Shown here: positions 55,268-64,000 of the stretch, in pieces
Position numbering within the stretch: the first letter of the stretch is position 1
Layout: the number at the start of each line of letters is the position of its first letter
Assembly (NCBI GenBank): GCA_964006375.1
Contig: OZ023262.1
Coordinates: forward strand, 90,243,654 to 90,307,653
Length of the DNA: 64,000 nt
Reading direction: 5' to 3'
From: Tillus elongatus
Lineage: Eukaryota; Arthropoda; Insecta; Coleoptera; Cleridae
Notes under the pieces: generated by a model
Seen by the model: only the letters and a program-made list of their open reading frames with translations
What the model was told of the DNA's origin: nothing
Databases searched by the model: none
Program-made: the position numbers and the translations under genes

Positions 55268-55707
55268 CAGATAGTTGACAATATAGAAATACCTGTGTTA
55301 ACGCTGCTTAAACAAAAGTAATTTACAAAATAAAATAGTATGAAACTTTGCTAAAGAAAAGGGTAGTCTCTTTCTCTGTGTATTTCCACGCTTGATCTGC
55401 AGAAAAAATTTCCAACAACTTTTCCTCCTGAAAAGTCAAGAGGTCGAGCTGCAGTATGTGTATTACGGTAGCAAAGGTTTGTAATAATAAACCGTATGTG
55501 AAGAGAATTAGGCAAAAACGGAAGTCGTACGAACAAGTCAGTAGCACAGTCATCCTATACATTAATCAAAATAAATAAAAAAGATAAATACATGCGTGTG
55601 TGCGTGTATATGGGCGTATATGTATAATTAAAAAAAAATTAAGTGCGATGGCAACACCGCATCTCTCTTAACATGAAGCCGGTGCTGATCCCTGGGTTTG
55701 CTGGTCC
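55268..55707. other. Spacer, nothing recognised
   Basis: A 79-codon minus-strand frame (55562-55323) has no recognisable domain. Short GTGTGC and GTATAT runs near 55595-55625. Confidence 0.45.
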
Positions 55708-58647
55708 TTTTTTTTATATATTTCAACAACACGCTACGAGGACTCACAGCCTAAATACTATCGTACCGTGGGTGTCGACAAGGAGGACAGTGGCAACTTG
55801 TTAATTTTGGACTTGAAGGTTTGGAGGTTCGGGGGAGAAGGAAAAACATGTGCCGGCAAGGAGTTACAAAACTTGGAAGTCCTCGGGACAAAAGAGCGGG
55901 CATAACAAGATGTTCTATGTCTGGTGACCTGGATAATAAAGAGGTGCATTTGCTCTGTACCCCTGGTAGATTTATTGGGGGCAGCAGGTGGAGGAACTAC
56001 AGAAGAAAGCTCCTCTGAGCAGTGCCCGTGCAGATATCTATAAAAGAAGTAGAGAGGTCACCAAAGGCACGTCGGTGGGCAAGGGATGACAGCCTTTGGG
56101 TGGGTGTAGGGTCACCGATGAGACGTATAGCTCTCTTCTAAATGGCTAATGGCTGCTAATTTCTTAGCAGCCGCTTGTGCAATTGATGTGACATGTTGGT
56201 GCCAATTGAGATTTCGATCCGCAGAAATGCCAACAAGCGAAAAGGACTCATTACTTTGAATAACTTGGTTGTTCATTGTGATGGGTGTGGTGTATCTTTT
56301 ATGAGATAGAAAGCAAGACCGAGATTTGCTGGAGTTGAATTGTACAAGATTTCTACTTTCCCAGTCTAATATTTTTTGAGATCCACAGAACAAGAAGCCT
56401 CAATGAGTCTGCGATCCTCATCTAATTGGGCTAAAGAGACAGGCTTATAATACTGTATATTTGAGTGGAGGGTGCTGTCGTCCGCGTAACTGTGAACTGG
56501 CTTGGATGTGCTAGAGAGGAGGTCATTGATGTTGAAAAAAAAACAAAGTAGGGGCTAAAGCTAAACCTTGAAGGACTCCTGCAATAATTGGATACAGTTT
56601 AGAGAAATGGCCATCAACGACAACAGAAATACTCCGGCTAAAGAAGAAATTTGCTGTCCAGGTACAGAGTTTTGGTGGTAGGTCATAGGCCGGAAGTTTA
56701 TTAAGCAGCGCTGGGTGCAAGACCTGGTCGAATGCTTTGGATATGTCTAGAGCGACAATCTGGGATTCACCGTGTAGTTCCATAGACTTGTTCCAAGAAT
56801 GGGTGACAAAGGTAAGGAAGGCGGCACTTGATCTGCGCTGACGGAATTCATACTGCCTGTCGTGTATTAGACTGTGTTTTCAAGAAATTTTAGTAATTCG
56901 GTGTTTATATACTTTGCCATCACTTTAGAGACGACTGAAAGGAGAGAAATAGGCCTGAAGTTGCTAGGAAGCGTTTTGGATCCTTTCTTGGGGACAGGTT
57001 GTACTCAAGCAGTTTTCCAGTTACTAGGAAATATGCCTCTATTGTAATATGTCTGAAACAGACGAGTCGGGAGAGGAACAACTTCTGGTGTGCATTTTTT
57101 GAGAACAATTGCTGGGATCTCGTCAAGGCTAGAGGCTTTCCTGGTATTAAGAGAAGAGATCATCTTTCGTACCTTTTTAGTTTTGAAAATTATATCCGTC
57201 ATTTTATCCGTTGCATTGGGGACTGTTGGTGGTTAAACATTTGGAGGTGGGTTGAAAGTATAATTGCCGGCGAACAACGAGGCAAAAAGTTCAGCCTTGT
57301 CCAGGGCGGTAGAAACTATTTCATCCCCTAAAACAAGAGGTGGGAACATGCTATTGCAGAAATTATTCCCAATAGATTTAGCAAGAGTCCAGAAGGATTT
57401 TCTGCCGTTGGAGCTTGAGAGGACTTTGTTTTTGATGTGGTTACTAGTGAGTTTTTTGCCTCAGAAAGAATGCAGACATAGCTGTTTCTTGCGTCGTTAA
57501 ATGCTTGACGGTTTTCTTGACTTGGATTGTGTAGAAGCGTTTTGTGAGGTTTGACCTTGTCACAGGATTTAGAGAGCCAGGGCTTTTGAGTGGCCGAAGA
57601 GGTTTTCTGTGTACGTGGAATAAATAATTCCATGCCAGCTTGGTTAATTTCGGTGACGTTTTGTGAGATATCAGAGGGGTCAGGATGAGAGAAGCAGACA
57701 GACTCCCATGGAAATGAGGAAAAGTAATCTCGCACTTCGTTCCAGTTGGCGGAGTTGTAGTGCCCAACGATACGTGGTCTGAGCGACCAAAGGAGGCGGT
57801 TCAGGTTTTGTAGTAAGAAGGAGATCTGAGGGATTTGAGCTGTGTGTTGGGATGCAAGGAAATTAAGTAGGTTGCTGAACCAAACTGGCTAAAGAATTGC
57901 TGACTGCAAAGGCCTCCGTTGATCTCCCTTGTGGCTCGGTTTTTGAAGATCCCATCCACTCCTTATTATAGACATTGAAGTGACCAAGAATAGTGAACTC
58001 GGATGAAGGATATTCAGAAATAAGATGCTCGGTTTCTTCAGAAAGGTAGTCGAAGAGCTGGACAAAGTTTTTGTCAGAAGGTGACCGGTAAATGCAACAG
58101 ATGACTTTAGTTGTAGCCTTGAGAGAGAGAGAGAGAGAGTTTCATCCAAAGTATGTCTATTCTTCCAGCTTCTAAATTGGGGAGTCTGGTGCAGGGTAGA
58201 TTGCTACGGAGGTATGCGCACACGCATCCATGCAATCTAAAGGATGTAAGGAGCCCATACCCTGGGAAATTAAAGTGATTAGTGGCTGTTTTGGCACTGA
58301 TTTGGGTTTCGGTGAGGAAGAGGAGTTTGGGCCTATTAGCCTGGAGGAAATGGTGGACGGAGTTTAGGTTGAAATTTAGGACACATATATTCGAAAAGGA
58401 TATGTTAAATCTTGATGCCGGCGCCCCGTGCATACCCCTCTCTAGGAGATCCGAATGGAGGGGTATTTTATCTCCGGAATCTTTCGTAGAAGGAGCAGCC
58501 ATCATCATTTTTGTTTATAAGGGGAACCGACTCATACAACAGAACCGGAAACGTCCGTTGGGACTTCACAGCCTCTTGATGTAAGGGGTGGTACCTCCTC
58601 GTGTGTGAAAAAAATCCTTTACTATCACGTAAAGGAAAACTCCACTA
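55708..58647 (-). mobile_element. Family J LINE (CR1/Jockey-like), near full-length copy 4
   Basis: About 2.9 kb on the minus strand, the longest copy of this family. The poly(A) is T8 at 55708-55715; the 5' end near 58647 matches copy 3. Endonuclease region 58508-57770 (MMMAAPSTKDSGDKIPLH; NLNSVHHFLQANRPKLLFLT, then a GA repeat at 58121-58139). RT region: KVRKMISSLNTRKASSLDEI (57202-57005), motif A LDISKAFDQV (about 56750), motif B degraded to AGVLQGLALAPT, YADDST (about 56480-56500), thumb NLVQFNSSKSRSC (56393-56112). Compared with copies 1, 2 and 5, roughly 300 bp around 56145 are deleted between AAKKLAA and the RAIRLIGD-type block. Many frameshifts; inactive. Confidence 0.87.
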
Positions 58648-58650
58648 CCA

Positions 58651-59035
58651 CCTTCCAAAATTCTTTAATAATTCCTTAATAAAATCACCTTTGGTTTAGA
58701 AACCACATAGGAATATTATTCTTGCAACTGGCCATATATCCAAGTCCCCCTATAACCAAGTCTCTAATTACATTATAACCCTTGTCCCCCTTTTGTACAC
58801 TGAGGGACGATACAATGTCGATATATATATATTTCATATAGTGTGCAGACATATACCGCTAACCACTACAAATAATAAAAATGTGTAGCTAATTAATCTG
58901 ACAATTCGAGCCCAAACATCAACAACAACAAAAACAAGACTCAGTGGAAGTAATTGTGAAGCAGGAGCGTCCTGTAGAGGCTGCTGTCTTCACAAAATTG
59001 ATAGTGTCAATTTCAGAAAGTCCTATACGTAAATA
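58651..59035. other. Spacer, nothing recognised
   Basis: No gene recognised; a short AT run lies at 58821-58830. Confidence 0.45.
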
Positions 59036-59088
59036 AATTGTGTACAACACATTGTACTATTTATATTCAAAATAAACTATACTATATA

Positions 59089-59960
59089 ATGGCGATTTAT
59101 TTTGCCTGCTGGGCCTGTTTCAATATTTATCTTAAATTTATGGGTATGGTGATAGGTTGCGAAGCATCGAAGAAGCTTGAGTTTTATTTAACGAGTAACC
59201 CGCCGAGAGACTTCCAAGAGCGTTCCACGGTAAGCAGACTAGCTGCAAAATTTAATTAAACCGCGGATTTGCCAAAGTCTGGTCGTTTATAAAGATGATC
59301 ACTTGAAAATTGTAGTAGAAGCCAAAGAGAATCAACACATCTACACCACGCAAATTGCTTTAAATTAAAACATTAATCATTCAACTGCAGTAAAATTGTT
59401 CAAAAAGAATAAATGTAACCTGTACCAGATGATTCATAAACTAAACGCGGATGATCCAGATCGGCGTCTGCAATTCTCTGAGGAGCTACCATGCGATGAA
59501 GATCCTGATTTTTTTCGTTAATGTTTTCTCTATTGACAAGGCATCTACATAGTACGGTTAATCGTCATAATTTCTGCTACTGGTCACAGGACTATCCACA
59601 GTGACGCGAAAAAATGTTTGGGCGGGAATTATAGACATTATAGACAGAAATCATTGGCGCGCCTAATTCTTGAAAGGAACCCTTGGTGCTAAGTCTTGTT
59701 TCAACTTTCTTCAAGATGAATTAATTTCTGCCTTAGATGTCATGTTTCCAAATCAAAATGACAAGGACATTCCGAGAGATGATCTTTGGCTTCAGCAGGA
59801 TGGCACATCTCCACATTTCGGCATTTTGGTGTAGCAGTTCGTCACCGCCTTAACGAAGCTTTTTATAATAGAAAGAAGCTTTTGAATGGCTAGCTAAATT
59901 TGATTTGTCGGCACTGGAGGTTTTTTGTGAGGTGTACATCAACCACCTAATAAAAGGACG
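59089..59960 (+). pseudogene. Mariner-like transposase (DUF4817 type), decayed
   Basis: Joining plus-strand frames gives transposase blocks in order. The N-terminal region ends EFYLTSNPPRDFQERSTVSRLA (about 59180-59250). Then KLVVEAKENQHIYTTQIALN-like sequence, a DDPDRRLQFSEEL block (about 59450-59490), TVNRHNFCYWSQDYPQ (about 59555-59600), DELISALDVMFPNQNDKDIPRDD and the second catalytic Asp context LQQDGTSPHFG (about 59790-59820). The C-terminal third, including the third catalytic residue, is missing. Stops and frameshifts are throughout. It looks like the same broad family as the fragments at 21.3 kb and 63.85 kb. Confidence 0.7.
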
Positions 59961-60720
59961 ATTTAAAAATAAGGATAATGGCTGAAATAAGATTAATATC
60001 TCCCGATGTCATTCAACGCGCCATTAAAAGTGTTTATCCGTCTCGAATACTGTCAACTTGTGAATTAACAACACATGTGCCTACTTCAATCTTTTTCAAA
60101 TCATATATCAGTATAATTTGGAAAATGCGCAGAAATGAAAAAAATCTATAAATTTTTTTTTTTGAACCACTGATTGTAATGACGTAAACAAATGCATATG
60201 TTTTCATTTAAAAATAGCCAAATTATGTAACTGAGCTCCCAACTAGCACAATTGGTAGGTGGAGCGTGATAGCGATTATCATGAAAACTTCTAAATATTT
60301 TACCGCCAGTTAGTGATTCGTTATAGGAACGTTCCTATCACGAATCAACCACCAAAATTAAGAATCATTCCTAAGTTACGGCTTGCTATAGGGAACTTTT
60401 GCGGTTACGCTGCAAAACAGTAGCTTTCACGTAGCGACGACGTGGAGAAACGATAACAGCCACTATCACGGGACTTATCACAACGTACTCTGTTTTGTGC
60501 ATCCTTTTTTGTCTTGAAAATTATTGCACAGACTCATGTCTCTCTCGAACTCATACGCTCTATAACATCTTTGTCTCTTGTTCTAAATCCACAGATACTA
60601 GCGGGACGACAATTCCACATTAATAATTAACTTTCTGATGCTTTATATTTGGATCTCTGAAGTGTTGAAATCTAAACTGACGCAAGTCTACTGTTAAAAT
60701 ATGCTGGTTTGTGCATCTAG
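59961..60720. other. Spacer with a short palindrome
   Basis: No gene. 60315-60346 is a 32-bp palindrome (16-nt arms, 15 of 16 pairing) centred on GGAACGTTCC. Confidence 0.5.
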
Positions 60721-61299
60721 GTTTCCTCTTCCGGGCTCGCAAATATTTTTCACCAGCTAATCTCTATACCTTATATACTTCACAAATAAGACCAAACCTC
60801 GAATACTGCTTCCACATTTGGGGTGCTGCTGCCGCTTCTACACTCGCTATTCTGGACTCCATTCAGAAGAGAGCTATACGTCTCATCGGTGACCCTACCC
60901 TCACCCAAAGGCTGCCATCTCTTGCCCGACGACGTGTCGTTGGTGATCTCTCTCCCTCTTTTATAAATATCTGCACGGCCAGTGCTCAGAGGAGCTTTCT
61001 TCCATATTTCCTCCACCTGCTGCCCCCAACAGATCTACCAGGGGAACAGAGTGAATGTACCCTTTTACTGTCCAGGTCACCAGACATAGAACATCTTGTT
61101 ATGCCCGCTCTTTTGTCCAGAGAACTTCAAAGTTGTGGAATTCATTGCCGGCACATATTTTTTCTTCTCCCCCGAATCTCGAAACCTTCAAGTCCAGAAT
61201 TAACAAGTTGCTTCTTCCCTCCTTGTCGACACCCACGGGACGATAGTATTTAGGCTGTAAGCTCTCGTAGTGTGTTGTTGAAATAAAAAATTTAAAAAA
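60721..61299 (+). mobile_element. Family J LINE, 5'-truncated copy 5
   Basis: Plus strand. It opens in the thumb/C-terminal part of the ORF (FRARKYFSPANLYTLYTSQI, FHIWGAAAASTLAILDSIQK, RAIRLIGDPTLTQRLPSLA) and, after a frameshift near 60960, ends with FTVQVTRHRTSCYARSFVQR and SLPAHIFSSPPNLE. The usual 3' UTR (GTTGTTGAAATAAAAAA) and an A-rich tail follow. ATCTAG occurs on both sides (60715-60720 and 61300-61305) and may be a short target duplication. Inactive. Confidence 0.82.
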
Positions 61300-61305
61300 A
61301 TCTAG

Positions 61306-63846
61306 AAATTACGCGCTTTCAAAATTTGCAGTTTTTAATAAATGTTATATATCACGTCATATACAACATTCCACGCCATCATCATCAAAGTACTGCCATT
61401 TGTCTTTTAATTTACTTTTCTACACATTAAACTAATAATTTTGTAAAAATTTGCTGCGATAACTGCAAAATAGCAATAGTTTTTAGAAATTTATCCTAAC
61501 GACGGTTTAACGACATCGTAAATCTTTATTCACAAAAATGGCACGTTTCAAAACAAACACTTTTAAGTGGCCTTCACTAAGATATAAAACTTGAAAGTAG
61601 TTACAACCTGTCTTTGTTGGTAAATACTGAAAAGATAGAACATTATATTTACTTTCGCTAAAAGCTACCAAGCGGGACTATGGCCCAACAATTCGTAGTT
61701 ACTTTGCAATGTAATTTTCAATGCCATTATACCAAAACTCCCAATTTCCAGTTCTTACAACATCAACGGTTCATGGAGTTTTACTAAAGTTCTACTATCG
61801 GTTGCTAAATTTATGCCATTTCATTTTAACACCTGCAGTATATGTGTAACCGCGTTGTAGCTTATTTTATGATAATGATACCATATTCTAAGTTGTTGCA
61901 ATAGTGCAATCTAAGAAACTATAGTATCTTGTTCGTGATCTTCACAGTAAAGGTAATTGATACCACAAGAGGGATGATGCAGTCAGCCTCATTACAGTAA
62001 TTGATTAAACAAATTTGCTCATTTGTAGTAAATGTTTCACTGACGTTTGTGGACAAAAGCGGCGTGTTCACAACAGCATAATACTGTTTTAAATTGCTGT
62101 TTTTGTCTGTTTCGCTTCTCACCTTCTTGTCAATTGTTGCAGAAGGTCTGTAAAGTTTTGTTTGTTGGCCAAGTGACTTCTTTTTATTGACAAGTGAAAC
62201 TATTATTGGATTACACACTATGCTGGACTTGCATAACATCGCATCGCATGCTGTTGTGATGGAACAATTGTTTTCAATCAATCAGTGGAACTGTGTGGTG
62301 CAAAATACTTTATGGTGAATTTGAAAGGGTACTACTACTGGTGGTAGCCACATTCACTTCACCAGGTAGAGGAATCCTGACTGCCACCAAAATATATTAC
62401 CAAGAAGTTTCACAATTATTAGGCCTAATATAAAGGGGTCCACGATATCGCGGCAACTATTAATGTTATTTAAAAGTGGATGCACCTTTAATGTATCATT
62501 TTAGTAGCATAAGATAGCTTCGTATATTGTCGCTTGCTACCTTAAGGTTTCCCGACCTTTAAGGCGTTCCAAGAGTAACGACGACGTTCTTAATACGTTA
62601 AAACCGCTAAGAGCTTACGTAACTCTGAAGAAGTTACAAGTGATGAATATTACGTGATCATCACTCTTAATATGTAATATAAAAATATGTTCATTACTGA
62701 GTCGTATAATTAATGGCGACTATGTAATTATTACTCTTTTCAAGTTCCGATCTCAGTTGCCAGCACTTTGATGCTAGTTGGGTCGTCATGACAACCGATA
62801 TGACAGCCATAATTACTTTAAAATAAATCTTTGTTTATATTTAATTTTTTCAAGAAAAACTTCGGATAGGTCAATTTAATCTTTTCAATAGACAATTTTC
62901 ATGGGTTTTCCATTAAATGAATTTAACATTAACCCAATAGTTTTTCTTACATAGTACATTATTACATACATGAAAATACCCACAAACATATGTAGTGGAC
63001 AGAAAAAATCAAGAAATTTTGAATTGTTATCATGTGACCGCGAACGTTCTGTTATTGGTCGTAACGTACTTGGACAGTGAATAAATGACGTGTTTACATG
63101 TGCCTTATCGAGTGATAAGTACGGTCGCTTGTTTCTTCACACCATGGTGAATTTTTGTCGTTTATCGGGATCTCAAGCTCATTGTCATCGTTATTTTTGT
63201 AGTATGTGAAATGAAAAAAAAATAAAATCATCTTTGTGGGATGTCTATCAGATGTGATAAGAAAAAAAAACATGCAAATTGTTTACTGCCAACTTATGAC
63301 GTAAAAGATACATTGATGACATCATCTATTTCTACATGATGACGTCATCATAATTTTTTTTAAATCACAAGCATATTTTTTTGCTGTTTTTTTATACACT
63401 ACTTAAGTGGTGATAAAAAAAAATTGGTACCTGACATTAAAAAAAAATTAAATTGTATTATTTACTAGGAAACGTACATTTAATAAGAAATAATAAATAT
63501 TTCTCGCCATATTGATGAGGCTATTCTTTTCTTTTCTAAAGTAATGCACACTTGATTTTATGATTTTTGATAGGTTGTCTCATAACTATTTGACAGATGG
63601 AACAAAAAGTAAAGTCAAAATCAGTTTTAAACAACACTCGTAATAATTTCTTGATTATTTGCTGTTATCAGTATTTAGTTACCGGACTTTTATCTCCTTA
63701 TGGATTTAGAATTAAGTGAATAAAGACATTAATGTAAAATCGTGATTAATTTCAATTATTAGCTGCCGTTGAAATGAATTAATATTCTTAGTGGTGAAAG
63801 TGTAAAAGTGCTAAAAGTAATCAATTCTTATTCTAATTTAACAAAA
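61306..63846. other. Spacer, no gene recognised
   Basis: About 2.5 kb. The longest open frame (62281-61919, minus, 120 codons) has no domain I recognise and no supporting context. TGACGTCA occurs near 63341-63355 beside a similar TGACATCA. Nothing else noted. Confidence 0.5.
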
Positions 63847-64000
63847 ATGGTAGGTTTTACGTAAGAGAAAGAATAGAAATATTAATGATGATTGGATATG
63901 GCGAGAGGCTTAGAAGTCATCAAGAAGCATGCGAGTTATTTAGCCAACCTCCTGATAGACTGCCAATTGCGAGATCTACAGTAAGTTAATCGGTTGTGAA
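63847..64000 (+). pseudogene. Mariner-like transposase, N-terminal piece (runs off window)
   Basis: Shortly after an ATG at 63847, a frame reads YVRERIEILMMIGYGERLRS and HQEACELFSQPPDRLPIARS followed by TVS and a TAA, the N-terminal helix-turn-helix region of insect mariner-like transposases. The ATG is one base out of frame, and the stop comes where the family continues. The rest is beyond the window. Confidence 0.65.

Noticed and set aside
61919..62281. 120-codon minus-strand ORF
   Set aside because: No recognisable domain, no splice context and ordinary AT-rich composition; length is within chance range.

Overview
Eukaryotic, AT-rich, repeat-dominated DNA, almost certainly from an insect. 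I infer this from the mix of families: a LOA/R1-like LINE whose ORF1 has a DUF4780-type domain, BEL/Pao and copia LTR elements, a piggyBac-like element, mariner-like transposases of the insect DUF4817 type and ZMYM1-like hAT transposases. I found no host protein-coding gene, no rRNA gene and no convincing functional tRNA gene. The species cannot be told from this window.

Layout, left to right. 1-5.6 kb: AT-rich spacer with (AT)n tracts, a 61-bp retroelement stub with a 13-bp target duplication, a tRNA-like SINE and two copies of a TIR-bearing repeat called family A here. 5.6-10.9 kb: a full-length, apparently intact LOA/R1-like non-LTR element with two overlapping ORFs, a poly(A) tail and a perfect 15-bp target duplication. 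11-13 kb: an RTE-like fragment lodged in the (AT)n tract of a family A copy. 13.7-18.8 kb: decayed I-group LINE fragments, two of them joined head-to-head exactly at reverse-transcriptase motif B. 19.6-22 kb: family A, a truncated CR1/Jockey-like LINE (family J) and a mariner relic. 22.8-31.9 kb: a piggyBac-like element (TTAA duplication) split by a complete BEL/Pao element with identical 451-bp LTRs and a 5-bp duplication. 31.9-35.4 kb: family A copies and a family J copy. 35.7-38.7 kb: a hAT element with TIRs and an 8-bp duplication. 39.6-47.7 kb: an old hAT hosting a DD41D mariner (TA), a non-autonomous hAT (8-bp duplication, itself carrying family A) and a family J fragment. 47.7-49.6 kb: family A cluster. 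49.7-54.1 kb: an intact copia element with a primer site matching an initiator-tRNA-Met half. 55.1-61.3 kb: an (AAT)n tract, a near full-length decayed family J LINE, a mariner relic and a short family J insertion. 61.3-64 kb: spacer, ending in the start of another mariner-like transposase.

Functionally the window is a transposon nest. Three elements look young and possibly competent: the LOA-like LINE, the BEL/Pao element and the copia element. All others are broken by stops, frameshifts or deletions. The nesting gives a relative order: old hAT before the mariner, non-autonomous hAT and J insertions; piggyBac before BEL/Pao. The most notable uncatalogued material is family A, with about 36-bp terminal inverted repeats and frequent internal (AT)n tracts.
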